A stretch of DNA of 64,000 bases from Penium margaritaceum (lineage: Eukaryota > Streptophyta > Zygnematophyceae > Desmidiales > Peniaceae). Below, in pieces: positions 21,514 to 34,445 of this stretch (the stretch's first letter is position 1; every line of letters begins with the position of its first letter). The translations under genes and the position numbers were made by a program. The notes under the pieces were generated by a model. The model was given only the letters and a program-made list of their open reading frames with translations, was not told the DNA's origin and made no database searches. The stretch covers positions 125,823 to 189,822 of the forward strand of contig SZWC01001207.1 of assembly GCA_023375785.1 (NCBI GenBank), given 5' to 3'.

Positions 21514-23934
21514 GAAACTCACACAGGGTACTTACACAGGTGGTCAATCTTGGAGAGTCCAGGGGTCTTCTAGTCCTCCTCCGTTGAAGGTGTGGCTATT
21601 GATAATGGAGAGGGAGGACTGGGAAGATTCTCTGGAGAGGGAACCCTTAGTGGTTCCGGGAGGCTACGCACTCTCACACGTCGTGGTCGGTTGAGCCACC
21701 ATGGTAGTCCTCTTCTTCCACTGATTTCTCTCAGTTCCATTACTAGTGCATGGATGTCAGATATTCAAGCATCATAATGTCTAAGAGAGGTGCGGAATGG
21801 TTGCTCTGTAGTTAGCCAGAGGATAAGCAGGGCTTGATACTCGACGTAGAAGTAGTTGCGCTAGTATCGGGTGACCTCCCCGTTGTCATTTAAGTTGTAG
21901 CGGTCAGATTGGAAGTATTTTCTCCTTTGGGAGAAGATAGTCCAGAGGTTGATGTTGTGGATGTCGACATTTGTTGTTCTTCGTAGGGCGGCATGCCAGG
22001 CATGATAATTTTGTATGCCAGTGGAGTTGAAGTGAAGTATTGGAATACGTGTGGCAATGGCGAAGGTCTCTGGAGAGATTTGTCGCTGCTCCCACCAGGA
22101 GATGGATCGTCGACCCGCCATCTGTGGTTGTTGCTGGTGGGTTGCTCGAAGGGGTTTGGAGGTGGATACTGTTGAATTCTTGGATGAGCAGATGCTGGCT
22201 GACACTAGGAGCAGACAATGCAGGAAGATGTTACCGTGAGGTGGGTTAATGCAGGGGCAACAATGTATTTGAGCGAGTCTTGTTGAGCGGAGGGTGATGC
22301 AGCAGACTAGACAGCAGCGTGGGGCAGTCCTATCAATGCGACCGGGCGGATTCATTTGCAGAGCAGGTGAGAAGGGCGGATGATAGCGGAGACGCGATAG
22401 CTGAGTGGGCGCAGGGGCGAGACCACGTGCGCTGTAGAAGTTTCGGCGTGGGCGCAGGTCGTCGCGAAACGGGCGATGCAACTGAGCGGATCCGCGAGCA
22501 GATAAAAGCCGACGATGGCGAAGGATTCGATGATGAAAGAGTGGGCGCGGGGGTCAAAACCTCATGCGCTGTGAATTAGGGGAGTAGGATGCGGCAAGGG
22601 GAAGGTGATTACTGACGCGCCGCGAGAAATCTACTGCTGGCGTGGGTGCAGGCTGCTGCGAAGTGGGTAGCTAGCTCGTGCAGATCCTTGTGCTGGCAAT
22701 ATATGCTGAAGATTCCAGAGGATGGAAGCAGAGGCTGATGTTTTGAAGAAGTGGGTGCAGGGGCAAAACCTTGTGCGCTGCGGAAGCTTTGGAGTGGGCG
22801 CAGGTTGTCGCGGAACAGGCGATGCGACCGGGTGGATCCTTGTGCCGAGCGGAAAATAAGAAGTGGATGATGGCGGAGGAGCGATGGATGGCTGAGTGGG
22901 TGCAGGGGCGGAACCACGTGCGCTTCAAGGCAATGCTGATGAGGGCAAAGTGGACGCTGATCAGAGGCGGCTTGGAGGAGGCGGAGGAAGCTGGGAAGAG
23001 GCTGATGTGAGGCTGGACGGAGGGAAATGATGGGTTTGAGTGTATAGAAACTGATGGCGAAGAGGCTGAGGAGGATGATGATGGCGCAGTGAGAGTGATG
23101 AAGAGGCGATGACAGGAGGAGGATGATGATGTCGTGATGAGGGTGATGGAGGAGCGGCAGCACTGGGCAGAGGGCAAAGCAAGGAAGGAGGTAGTAGTGG
23201 ACATGGACGAGGCAACGTGTTCCTCAGTTGTCAAGAGAGTTACGGCTTGTTCCCCAGTTGGTCCGAGATCGACGGGCAGGAAGACTGGTGGTGTTCGATA
23301 TCTTGACAGCAGGTGGAAGTCAGCTGCAGCGGGGCAAGTCGTGAGCTGACCAGTAATTTCGGTCCGTGGATGTCGGGAGAGTGACGGCTTGTTCCCCACT
23401 TGGCCCAAGACCGACGGGTGGGAAGACTGGTTGTGTCCAATATCCCGATGGCGGAAGACAATTTGTCGTTGCTGACGACGAGCAGAGGCGGTGCCAGAGA
23501 GCGGCTCGAGGCGATGAATGCGAGAAGGCCTGAGGCTGATGAAGTGGATGAAGAATATGATACTGATGAAGAGGATGAGGGAGGCGGAAGTGCTTGCAGA
23601 GGCTGGGATGATGAGGGACGGCAAATGGTCGGCGGTAGGAAGCTTCAAAGAAGATGACGGTTGATGGCGGCTCGAGAGCTGCTTGCAGCTGTTGCTGAGG
23701 ACGAGTCGCCTTTTGGCCGCGGGCGCAGGATGGGCGCAGGGCCTTCTCAGGATGACAAGATGCTTCTTTAGCACAAGGAGCATTTCAAGCAGCGCTGCTG
23801 ACGTCAGCTGCTGGCAGAGCAGAGAGATGCGAAGTGATGGTGGCGGAGGCGGAAAAATACAGATCATAGAGGTAAAGCGATGGCGGCAGCAGAGTGATGA
23901 CTAGGTCACAGAGCACCAAGTGATGTTGCCTGAT
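21514..23934 (-). other. X internal region, no recognisable genes
   Basis: About 2.4 kb. The minus strand has two open stretches (22481-21861, 206 codons; 23867-22671, 398 codons). The second is low-complexity Ser/Pro/His-rich and I do not think it codes. The C-terminal part of the first contains NYHAWHAALRR, faintly like copia Gag, but it sits at the 3' side where gag should not be, so I make no call. Two internal modules recur. One is a GTGGGCGCAGGGGCGAGACC-type motif near 22406, 22540, 22748 and 22897. The other is a 141-bp module starting TGTCAAGAGAG at 23229, with a diverged copy from 23370. The same modules occur in Y. Confidence 0.65.
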
Positions 23935-23946
23935 GCTCTGATACCA
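23935..23946 (-). other. X primer-binding site (initiator-Met tRNA)
   Basis: On the minus strand the 12 bases directly after the right LTR read TGGTATCAGAGC, the standard plant copia primer site complementary to the 3' end of initiator methionine tRNA. Confidence 0.93.
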
Positions 23947-24556
23947 TGACAGAAGAATGCAAGCATGAGAACAGCAATAGCAGAAGCAAGAAAAAGCAAC
24001 GGAACGTGCTCAGCTGCGTCAGTACGATGACAGAAGCAGAAAGGCATGAGCGGCTTTGAGTAGTTAGTCGTAGAACGTAAGGAAGGCAGAGATGGGATAG
24101 ACAAACAATGGTGAGAGATAGGGAGAGCGAGATGAGTGATGGGTCGACAAGTGCTTGGGCGAAGGGAGACAGAGCAAAGGGCTCCAAGAGAGAGTGGTTG
24201 GCAAAGAAAGAATGGACAAAGTGCGAGCAGAGCAAGGACACGGCGCATAAGCCATGGAACCAAAGGGAAAGAGATTGCAAAGAACTGTTCTGGTTAACTC
24301 GAGGGAATGAACATCCTCGGTATAAAAGGACAAAACAGGACAAGCTAGCAAAGCAATGGCTTCTTTCCACTAGCCGGACGTGGCTGACAGGTGTCACTTT
24401 ACTAGGGGATGACTCGGCTCCTATCAGTTCAACGGTTCCTGAATTGACTAGAGGCTGCCGAGGTGGTTCTGGTCTAAGACCTGAACCAATATTGAGAATA
24501 GATTTTCCTCCTGGGTAAGTGCACTGAGGGAGTTTCTTCTGTGGTGTTATCTAACA
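23947..24556 (-). repeat. X 5' LTR (right copy)
   Basis: An uninterrupted 610-bp copy that begins TGACAGAAG and ends CTAACA, next to the target duplication ATCCC (24557-24561). It serves as the reference for reading the interrupted left copy and the related LTRs of Y and W. Confidence 0.93.
24321..24328 (+). promoter_or_regulatory. TATAAAAG in the X LTR, on the antisense strand
   Basis: TATAAAAG lies on the plus strand, and the left LTR has TATAAAAAG at the equivalent place (about 21270). The element is oriented on the minus strand by its primer site, so this motif faces the wrong way for sense transcription. The sense strand at this place reads CTTTTATA. Use as a promoter is speculative. 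Confidence 0.3.
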
Positions 24557-27500
24557 ATCCCAACACAACTGAAGCACGGCCAAAACAACTGGAGCAAGCC
24601 TCAGACACCTGGAGCAAGCCAGAGACAACTGGAGCAAGACCAAGACAACTAGAGCCAGTCAAAGACATTTTGAGCAACCCCAAGACAACTGGAGCAAGCC
24701 AAAGACAACTGGAGCAATCCAAGACAACTGGAGCAAGGCCAAGACAACTTGAGCAATGCCAAGACAACTGGAGCAAGGCCAAGACAACTGGAGCAATCCC
24801 AAGACAACTCCAGCAAGCCCAAGACAATTGGAGCAAGCCAAAGACAACTAGAGCAAGGCCAAAACAAGTGGGGCAAACCCAAGACAACTGGAGTAAGGCC
24901 AAGACAACTAGAGCAAGGCTAGAACAACTATATCATGACCAAGAAAACTGGAGCGAGCCCAAGAAAACTGGAGCAAGCCCAAGACAACTCAATTAAGCCC
25001 AACATAACTGGAGCAAGCCCAAGACAACTGCAGCAAGCCCAAGACAACTGGAGCAAGGCCAAAACAACTGGAGCAAGCCCAAGACAACAGGAGCAAGAAC
25101 GAGATAATTGGAGCAAGCCCAAGACAACTTGAGCAAGGCCAAGACAACTTGACCAAGATCAAGAAAATTGAAGCAAGGCCAAGACAACTCAAGCAAGCTA
25201 ATGACAGCTGGAACAAGCCCAAGACAACTGGAGCAAACCCAAGACAACTTGAGGAAGACCAAGACAACTGGACAAAGGCTAAGCCAACAAGAGAAAATCC
25301 AAGACAATTCGAGCAAGGCCAAGACAACTAGAGCAAGCCCAACACAACTGGAGCAAGGCCAGGACAACTGAAACAAGCCCAGGACACATGGAACAAGCAC
25401 AAGACAACTAGAGCAAGCCCAAGATAACTAGAGCAAGCCAAAGAAATTTTGAGCAGGCTCAAGAAAACTGGAGAAAGCCAAAGACAAGTGGAGTAAGCCC
25501 AAGAAAACTGGCGCAACGCAAAGACAACATGAGCAAGGCCAAGACAACTGGATCTATCCAAAGACAACTGCAGCACGACCAAGACAACTGGAGCAAGACA
25601 AAGACAACGAGAGCAAGGCCAAGACAACTAGAGCAAATCCAAGACAACTTGAGCAAGGCCAAGACAACTGGAGCAAGGCCAAAACAAGTAGAGCACCCCC
25701 AAGACAGCTTGAGCTAGCTAAAGACAACTTGAGCAAGCCCAAGACAACTGGATTAAGCCAAATAAAAATAGAGCAATCCCAAAACAACTGCAGCAAGCCC
25801 AAGACAACTGGAGCAAGTCCAAGACAACTGGAGCAAGACCAAAACAACTGGAGCAAACCCAAGACAACTCGAGCATTCCCCAGACAACTGGAGGAAGAAC
25901 ACGATAATTGGAGCAAGCCCAAGACAAATGGAATATGGCCAAGACAGCTTACTGAGCTCAAGAATATTGGAGCAAGGCCAAGACAACTAGAGCATGCCCA
26001 AGACAACTGGAACAAGCCCAAGAGAACTGGAGCAAGCCCAGTATAACTGGAGCAAGGCAAAGAGAACTGTTGCAAAGCCAAGACAACTGGAGAAAAACCA
26101 AGAGAACTGGACCACGGCCAAGACAACTGGAGAAAACCCAAGACAACTGGAGCAAGGCCAAGACATGGAGCAAGGCCAAGACAACTAGAACAAGCCCAAG
26201 ACAACTGGAGCAAGCTCAAGACAACTGCAGCAAGCATAAGAAAACTGGAGCAAGGCCAAGACAATTCGAGAAAGCCCAAGATGACTCATGCAAGGCCAAG
26301 AAAACTGGAGCAAGGCCAAGGCAACTGGAGCAAGCCCAAGACAGCTGGAGCAAGGCCAAGAGAACTGGAGCAAGCCTAAGACAACTGCACCAAGATAAGA
26401 ATTTTTGGAGCAAACCCAAGGAAACAGGAGCAAGGCCAAGACAACTAGAGCAAGCCCAAGAAACGTGGAACAAGGCCAAGACAACTGGAGCAAGCCCAAG
26501 ACAACTGGAGCAAGCCTAAGACAATTGGAGCAAAAATAGAATCATTGGAGAAAGGTCAAGAGAACTGGAGCAATCCCAAGACAACTGGAGCAAGGCCAAG
26601 AGAACTAGATCAATCCCACGACAACTTAAGCAAGGCTAAGATAACTTGAGCAAGGCCAAGACAACAAGAGCAAGCCCAAGACAACTAGAGCAAGCCCAAG
26701 AAAACAGGAGCAAACCCAAGACAACTGTATCAAGGCCAAGACAACTAGAGTAAGGCCAAGACAACTAGAGCACGCCCAAGAAAACTAGAGCAAGCCAAAG
26801 TCAGCTGGAGCAAGCCCAAGGCAACTGGAGCAAGCCAAAGACAACTGGAGCAAGCCCAAGAATATTGGAGCAAGGCCAAGACAACTAGAGCAAGCCCAAG
26901 AAAACTGGAGCAAGGCCAAGATAATTGTAGCAAGCCCAAGAAAATTGGAGCAAGGCTAAGACAACTAGAGCAATCCCAAGAAAACTGGAGCAAGGCCAAG
27001 AAAAATGGATCAAGCCCAAGATAACTGAAGTAAGTCCAAGACAACTTGAGCAAGCCCAAGAAAACTGAAGCAATTCCAAGGCAACTGGAGCAAGGCCAAG
27101 ACAACTTGAGCAGGCCCAAGACACCTGCAGCAAGCCTAGGGCCACTGGAGCAAGGCAAAGACAACTGAAGCAATCCCAAGACAACTGGAGCCAGCCCAAG
27201 ACAACTGGAGCAAGCTTAAGATAACTGGAGCAAGGCCAAGATATCTTGAGCAAACCCAAGACAACTGGAGCAAGGCTAAGATAATTGGAGCAAGGCCAAA
27301 ACAACTAGAGCACGCCCAAGACAAATTTAGCAGGCCCATGACAACTGGAGCAAGTCCAAGACAACTGGAACAAGCCCAACAGCACTGGAGCAAGCCCAAG
27401 ACAACTGGAGAAAACCCAAGAAAACTGGAGCAAGGCCAAGAGAACTGGATCAAGCCCAAGAAAACTAGAGGAAAGCCAAGATAATTGGAGCAATCCTAAG

Positions 27501-30500
27501 ACAACTGAAGCAAGGGCAAAACAACTATAGAAATCCCAATAAAACTGGATCAAGGCAAAGACAACTGGAGCAAGCCCAAGAGAACTGGAGCAAGCCCAAG
27601 ACAAATGGAGCAAGGCCAAGACAACTTGAGCAACGCCAAGACAACTACAGGAAGGCCAAGAAAACTGGAGAAAACCCATAACAACTAGAAAAAGTCCAAG
27701 ACAACTGGAGCAAGCCCAACACAACTGGAGCAAGGCCAAGACAGCTGGAGCAAGCCCAAGACACCTGGAGCAAGCCGAAGACATCTGGAGCAAGCCGAAG
27801 AAAACTGGAGCAAGGCAAATACAACTGGAGCAAGCCCAAGACAAATCAAGCAAGTCCAAGACAGCTGGACCAAGACCAAGCCAACTAGAGCAAGATAAAG
27901 TCAACTGGAGCAAAGCCAAGACAACTGGAGCAAGGCCAAGACAACTAGAGCAAGCCCAAGACAACTGGAGCAAAGCCAAGACAACTGGAGCAAACCCAAG
28001 ATACTGGAGAAAGGCCAAGACAACTGGGGCAATGCCAAAACAACTAGAGCCTACCCAAGGCATCTGGAGCAAGCTGAAGACAACTCGACCAAGCAAAAGA
28101 CAAGTGGAGCAAACCCAAGACAACTGGAGCAAGGCCAAGAGAACTGGTCCAAGCCCAAGACAACTGGAGCAAGGCTAGGATCATTGGAGCAAGCCCAAGA
28201 CAACTGGAGCAAGGCCAAGAAAACTGTAGCAAGCCCAAAAAAACAAGATCAAGGCCAAGACAGCTAGGGGAAGCCCAAGACAACTGGAGCAAGCCCAATA
28301 CAACTGGAGCAAGGCTAATACAATTGGAGCAAGGCCAAGACAACAACAGCAAGGCCAAGACAACTGGAGCAAACACAAAACAACTGCAGCAAGGCCAAGA
28401 TTTCTAAAGCAATCCCAACACAACTGGAGTAATCCAAAGACAACTGGAGCAAGCCCAAGACACCTGAAGAAAGCCAAAGACAACTAGAGCAAGCCAAAGA
28501 CAACCGGAGCAAGGTAAATACGACTGGAGCAATCCCAAGACAACTCGAGAAAGTCCAACACAGCTGGAGCAAGCCCAAGCCAACTGGGCCAAGCCTAAGA
28601 CAACTGGAGCAAGCCCAAGACAGCTGGAGCAAGCCCAAGATAGCTTGAGCAAGGCCAAGAAAACGAGAGCAATGCCAAGAGAGAGAGAGCAAGCCCTAGA
28701 AAACTGGAGAAAGGCCAAGACAATTGGAGCAAACCGAAGACACTGGAGAAAGGCCAAGACAAATTGTGCAAGGCCAAAACAACAAGAGCACACCGAGGAC
28801 AACTGGAGCAAGCCCAAGACAACTGCAGCAAGCAAGAGACAATTGGAACAAGCCCAAGAAAACTAGATTAAAACCAAGAAAACTGGAGCAAAATCCAAGA
28901 CAACAGCAGCAAGGCCAAGACAATTGAAGCAAATCCAAGACAACTGAAGCAAGGCCAAGGTAATTGGAGCAAGCCCAAGAAAAGTGGAGCAAGGCCAATA
29001 CAAGTGCAGAAAGCCCAAGAAAACTGGAGCAAGGCCAAGAGAATTGGAGAAAGCCAAAGACAACTGGATCAAGCCAAAGACAACTGGAGCACTCCCAAGA
29101 GAACTGGAGCAAGGCCAAGACAACAAGAGCAAGCCCAAAACAACTGGAGCAAACCCAAGATAATTGGAGGAAGGCTAACACGACAGGAGAAAATCCAAGA
29201 CAACTGGAGCAAGCCCAAGACAGCTCGAGCAGGACAAAGACAACTGGAGCAAGGCAAATACATTTGGAACAAGCCCAAGACAACAAGATCAGGCCGGAAA
29301 CAACTGAAGCAAGCCCAAAACAACTGGAGCAAATCCAAGCCAACTCGACCAAGCTTCAGACAACTAGAGCAAACCCAAGACAAGTAGAGGAAAGACAAGA
29401 CAACAGAAGCAATGCGAAGATAACTAGAGCAAGGCAACGACAACGTGAGCAAGGCCAAGACAAGTGGAGCAATTCCAATACAACTGCAGCAAGCCCAAGA
29501 CAACTGGAGCAAGCCTAAGACATATGGAGAAAGGCCAAGACAACTTGAGCAAACCCAAGACAACTAAAGCAAGACCAAGACAACTGGAGCAAGGCCAGAC
29601 CTAGAGCACGCCAATGACAACTGGAGCAATCCCAAGAGAACTGAAGCAAGCCCAAGACAACTGGATTAAGCCCAGACAACTCGAGCAAGTCCAAGACAAC
29701 TACAGCAAGCCCAAGACAACTAGAGCAAGGCAAAAACGACTGGAGCAAGCGCAAGGCAACTGGAGCAAAAACAAGGTAATTGGATGAAGCCCAAGACAAC
29801 TGGAGCAAGGCCAAGACAAGTGGAGCAAGCTCAAGAAAATTGGAGCAAGGCCAAGACAACTGGACTTAGCCCAAGACAGCTGGAGAAAGCCCAAGACAAC
29901 TGGAGCAAGGCGAAGACAACTGGAGCAAGGCCAAGAAAAATGGACCAAACCCAGGACATATGGAGCCAGGCCAAGACAACTGGAGCAAACCCAAGTCAAC
30001 TGGACCAAGGCCAAGACATGGAACAAGGCCAAGACAACTAGAGCAAGCCCAAGACAACTGGGGCAAGCTGATGACAAATAGAGCAAGCCAAAGACAACTG
30101 GAGCAAGCCCAAGAAAACTGGATCAAGCCCAAGACAACTGCAGCAAGCCCAAGACAACTGGAGCAAGGCCAAAACAACTGGATCAAGACCAAGACAACTC
30201 AATCAAAAACACGATCATACGATCAAGCCCAAGAAAACTGGAGCAAGGCCAAGACAACTAGACCAAGCTCAAGAAGATTGGAGCAAGGCCAAGACAACAG
30301 GAGCAAGCCCAAGACACCTGGAACAAGCCCAAGACAACTGGAGCAAGCCCAATACAACTGGAGCAAGGCCAAGACAACTGGAGCAAGGCCAAGACAACGG
30401 GAGAAAACCCAAGACAACTAGAGCACGGCCAAGAAAACTGGAGAAAACCCAAGAAAACTGGAGCAAGGCCAAGACAACTGGAGCAAGGCCAAGACAACGG

Positions 30501-33500
30501 GAGAAAACCCAAGACAACTAGAGCACGGCCAAGAAAACTGGAGAAAACCCAAGAAAACTGGAGCAAGGCCAAGAATGGAGGAAGGCCAAGACAACTAGAG
30601 CAAGACCAAGACAACTGGAGCAAGCTCAAGACAACTGGAGCAAGCGCAAGACAACTCGAGCAAGGCTAAGACAACTCTAGCAAGCCCAAGACAACTCATG
30701 CAAGGCCAAGAAAACTGGAGCAAGGCCGATAAAACTGGAACAAGCCCAACACAACTGGAGCAAGGTGAAGACAACTGGAGCAAGCCTAAGAAAACTGGAG
30801 TAAGAAAAAATTATTTGAGCAAGCCCAAGACAACTGGAGCAAGGCCAAGACAACTGGAGCAAGCCTAAGAAAACTGGAACAAGGCCAAGAAAACTGGAGC
30901 AAGACCAAGAAAACTAGAGCAAGCACAAGACAACTGGAGCAAGCCCAAGACAACTGGAGCAAGGCTAAGACTCCTCGAGAAAACCCAAGACAACTGCAGC
31001 AAGGCCAAGACAACTCGAGCAAATCCAAGACAACTGAGGAAGGCCAAGACATGAACAAGGTCAACACAAATAGTGTACGCCCAAGACAACTGGAGCATGC
31101 TCAAGACAACTGGAGCAAGAGCAAGACAAATTGAGGAAGCCCAAGACAAAGGAGCAAGCCCAAGACAATTGAAGCAAGTTCAAGGCAACTGGAGCAAAAC
31201 CAGGACACCTGGAGCAAGGCCGACACAACTGGAGCAAGCCCAAGACGACTGGAGCAAGCCCAAGACAACTGGATCAAGCCAAAGACAACTGGAGCAAGCC
31301 CAAGCCTAATCGAGCAAGCCCGGGCCAATGTGAGCAAGCCCTAGAAAAGTGGAGCAAGCTGAAGACAGCTGGAAAAAGCCCAAGACATATGGAGCAAGGC
31401 CAAGACAACTATAGCACGCCCAAGACAACTGGAGCAGGCCTTAGAGAACTGAAGCAAGCCCAAGACAACGAGAGAAAACTCAAGACACCTGTAGCAAGCA
31501 CAAGACAACTGGAGCAAGGCCAAGATATTTGGCGCAAGGCCAAGACAACTGGAGCAAGCCCAAGACAACTGGAGAAATCCAATCAAAAACTGGAGCAAGG
31601 CCAAGACATTTGGAGCAAACCCAAGACAACTGGAGCAAGCACAAGACAACTGGAGCAAACAAGAAAACTGGAGCAAGGCCAAGACAACTGGAGCAAGGCC
31701 AAGACACATGGAGCAAGCCCAAGATAATTGGAGTTAGCCTATGAAAACTGGAGCAAGGAAAAGAAAACTGGAGCAATTCCAAGACAATTGGAGCAAGCCC
31801 AAGACAGCTGGAGCAAGCCCAAGACACCTGGAGCAATTCCAAGACAACTGGAGCAAGCCCAAGACAACTGTAGAAATCCCAAGACAACTGCAGCAAGGCC
31901 AAGACAACTCGAGCAAACCCAAGACGACAGGAGAAACGCCAAGACAACTGGAGCAGATCAAAGACAAATGGAGCAACGCGAAAACATGGAGATGGTACAA
32001 CACAACTAGTGTACGCCCAAGAAAACTAGGGCGAGCTCAAGACAACTGGAGCAAGCCCAAGACAACTTGAGCAAGCCCAAGCCAACTGGAGCAAGCCGAA
32101 GACAACTGGAGCAAGCCCAACACAACTGGAGCAAGCCCAAGATACCTGGAGCAAGGGCAACACAACTCGAGCAAGCGAAATACAACAGGAGCAAGCCCAA
32201 GACAACGGGATCAAGCCAAAGACAACCGGAGCAAGTGCAAGCCAACTGGAGCAAGCCAAATCCAATGTGAGCAAGCCCAAGACAACTGGAGCAAGCTTTA
32301 GACAACTGGAGCAAACCCAAGACCACTGGAGCAAGGCCAAGGCAACTGGAGCAAGGCCAAGGCAACTATAGCACGCCCAAAACAACTGGAGCAATCCTTA
32401 GGGAACTGAAGCAAGCCCAAGACAACTGGAGCAAGTCCAAGACAATTGGAGCAAGGGCAAGACAACTGGAGCAAGCCCAAGACAACGAGAAAAAGGCCAA
32501 GATCATTGTAGCAAGCCCAAGGCTGTTGTAGCAAGGCCAAGGCAACTGGAGAAATCCAAAAAAACTGGAGCAAGGCCAAGGCAACTGGAACAACCGCAAG
32601 ACAACTGGAGCAAGCCCAAGACAACTGGAGCAAGCCCAAGAAAACTGGAGCAAGGCCAAGACAGCTGGAGCAAGGCCAAGACACCTGGAGCAAGCCCAAG
32701 ACAACTGGAGTTAGCCTACGACAACAGGAGCAAGGCCTAGACAACTGGAGCAATTCCAAGACAATTGGAGCCAGCCCAAGACAACTGGAGCAAGCAGAAG
32801 ACAACTGGAGCAAGTCCAAGACAACTGGAGCAAGCCCAAGAAAAGTGGAACAAGTCCAAGACAACTGGAGCAAGCCCAAGACAACTGGAGAAAGCCCAAG
32901 ACAACTGCAGCAAGGCCAAGACACCTCGAGCAAACCCAAGACAACTTGAGCAAGGCCAAGACAACTGGAGCAAATCTAAGACTACTGGAGCAACGCCAAG
33001 ACATGGAGATGGTACAACACAACTAGTGTACGCCCAAGACAAATGGACCAAGCTCAAAACAATTGAAGCAAGCCCAAGACAATGTGAGCAAGCCCAAGAC
33101 AAGTGGAGCAAGCCCAAGACAACTGGAGCAAGCCCAAGACAACTGAAGCAAGCCCAAGACACCTGGAACAAGGCCAACACAACTGGAGCAAGCCCAAGAC
33201 AACAGGAGCAAGCTCAAGATAACTGGATCAAGCCAAAGGCAACTCGAGCAAGTCCAAGTCAACTGGAGCAAGCCAAATCCAATGTGAGCAAGCCGAAGAC
33301 AAGTGGAGCAAGCCCCATACAATTGAAGCAAACCCAAGACAACTCGAGCAAGGCCAAGACAACTGGAGCAGGGCCAAGACAACTATAGCACGTACAAGAA
33401 AACTGGAGCAAGCCTTAGAGAACTGAAGCAAGCCCAAGACAACTGGAGCAAGCGCAAGACAATAGGAGCAAGGGCAAGACAACTGGAGCAAGCCCAAGAC

Positions 33501-33970
33501 AGCTAAATGAAGACCAATAAAATTGTAGCACGCCCAAGGTAATTGGAACAAGGCCAAGACAACTTGAGAAATCCCAAAAAAACTGGAGCAAGGCCAAGAC
33601 AATTGGAGCATGCCCAAGACAATTGGAGCAAGCCCAAGACAACTGGAGCAAGCACAAGAAAACTGGAGCAAGGCTAAGACAACTTGAGCAAGGCCAAGAC
33701 ACCTGGAGCAAGCCCAAGACAACTGGAGTTAGCCTAAAACAACTCGAGCAAGGCCAAGCGAACTGGAGTAATCCCAAGACAATTGGAGCAAGTCCAAGAC
33801 AACTAGAGCAAGCCCAAGACAACTGGATTAAGGCCAAGACAACATGAGCAAACCCAAGACAGCTACAGCAAGGCCAAGACAACGAGAGCAAGGCCAAAAC
33901 AACTAGAGCACATTCAAGACAACTGGAGCAAGCCCAAGATAACTGCAGCAAGCCCAAGACAACTGGAACA
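24557..33970 (+). repeat. 20-bp minisatellite array, block D
   Basis: 9.4 kb, about 470 units, same orientation. It opens with ATCCC (duplication of X) and ends with GAACA (33966-33970, duplication of copia-2). It contains a perfect five-unit tandem duplication (30381-30480 repeated from 30481) and landmark units at about 31045, 31985 and 33002, the last two nearly identical over the motif ACATGGAGATGGTACAACAC. No gene is supported anywhere in the block. Confidence 0.97.
30381..30571 (+). repeat. Perfect 100-bp tandem duplication inside the array
   Basis: The five-unit string beginning GAGCAAGGCCAAGACAACGG at 30381 recurs without change from 30481 to at least 30571. Neighbouring units elsewhere differ, so this is a recent slippage or unequal-exchange event. 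Confidence 0.9.
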
Positions 33971-34431
33971 TGTTGGCCTGAGGGTGAGTGTGCACCCTGG
34001 AGGGTCCCTAGCAGTGGCTGGTTCACACCACCAACTGTTTTTGGAGAGACTGAAACTATGGAGGCAACTGGTTCCAAGGATGGCAAAATCTGGTCAGAGA
34101 GTGAGGCAATAGTTTTGGCCTCAATTGGATGGGAATTAACACTTGATCAAGGCTCACAAGCAGTGGCATTTTATAGCCACTGATCTAAGCTTTCCAGAAC
34201 ACCAAAGCATGCCAGATTTGGAGCTTCCTAGCAGATTCTATGGCTTCTAGAGTGCTCCTTGGTAGGCTGTCCTTTTCCCACCTAGGAAGGCATCCCTTCC
34301 CTCCTCTAGAAGCTTCTGCCCCTTCCTAGATTCCTCAGCTTGCTTCTAGTAGGAGGGAAGGTGTCCAGAAGACCAAGACACCTCTAGATGCCTTGTAGGA
34401 CAAGTCACCCCTTCTAGAAGGTGTGCCACCT
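33971..34431 (-). repeat. copia-2 3' LTR (left, truncated at an N)
   Basis: It starts TGTTGGCCTG after the duplication GAACA. From about 34248 it aligns with 36639 onward of the right LTR. It stops at the single N at 34432, about 240 bp short of the right copy's end. A complete LTR would be about 700 bp. Confidence 0.85.
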
Positions 34432-34432
34432 N

Positions 34433-34445
34433 AATCTCCCCCTTG
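34433..34445 (-). other. copia-2 polypurine tract
   Basis: On the minus strand CAAGGGGGAGATT occupies the inner edge of the 3' LTR, where the plus-strand primer is expected. The N at 34432 hides the exact LTR border. Confidence 0.65.

Larger units (their letters stand above)
20620..24556 (-). mobile_element. Non-autonomous LTR retrotransposon X
   Basis: The LTRs begin TGTGAGAAGAATGC (left) and TGACAGAAGAATGC (right) and end CTGACA or CTAACA. Each is 610 bp once the 270-bp insertion and its 6-bp duplication in the left copy are removed. The 5-bp target duplication ATCCC lies at 20615-20619 and 24557-24561 and rejoins the minisatellite in register. A perfect initiator-Met primer site abuts the right LTR on the minus strand and a polypurine tract abuts the left LTR, so the element reads on the minus strand. 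The 2.4-kb interior has no recognisable gag, protease, integrase or RT. Size and content fit a LARD-like element mobilised by an autonomous copia partner. Relatives Y (39300) and W (62357) lie in this window. Confidence 0.9.

Noticed and set aside
22671-23867. 398-codon minus-strand frame in element X
   Set aside because: Composition is low-complexity Ser/Pro/His, it covers the non-coding tandem modules, and I see no Gag or Pol motif. It could be a decayed frame but I cannot support a gene.
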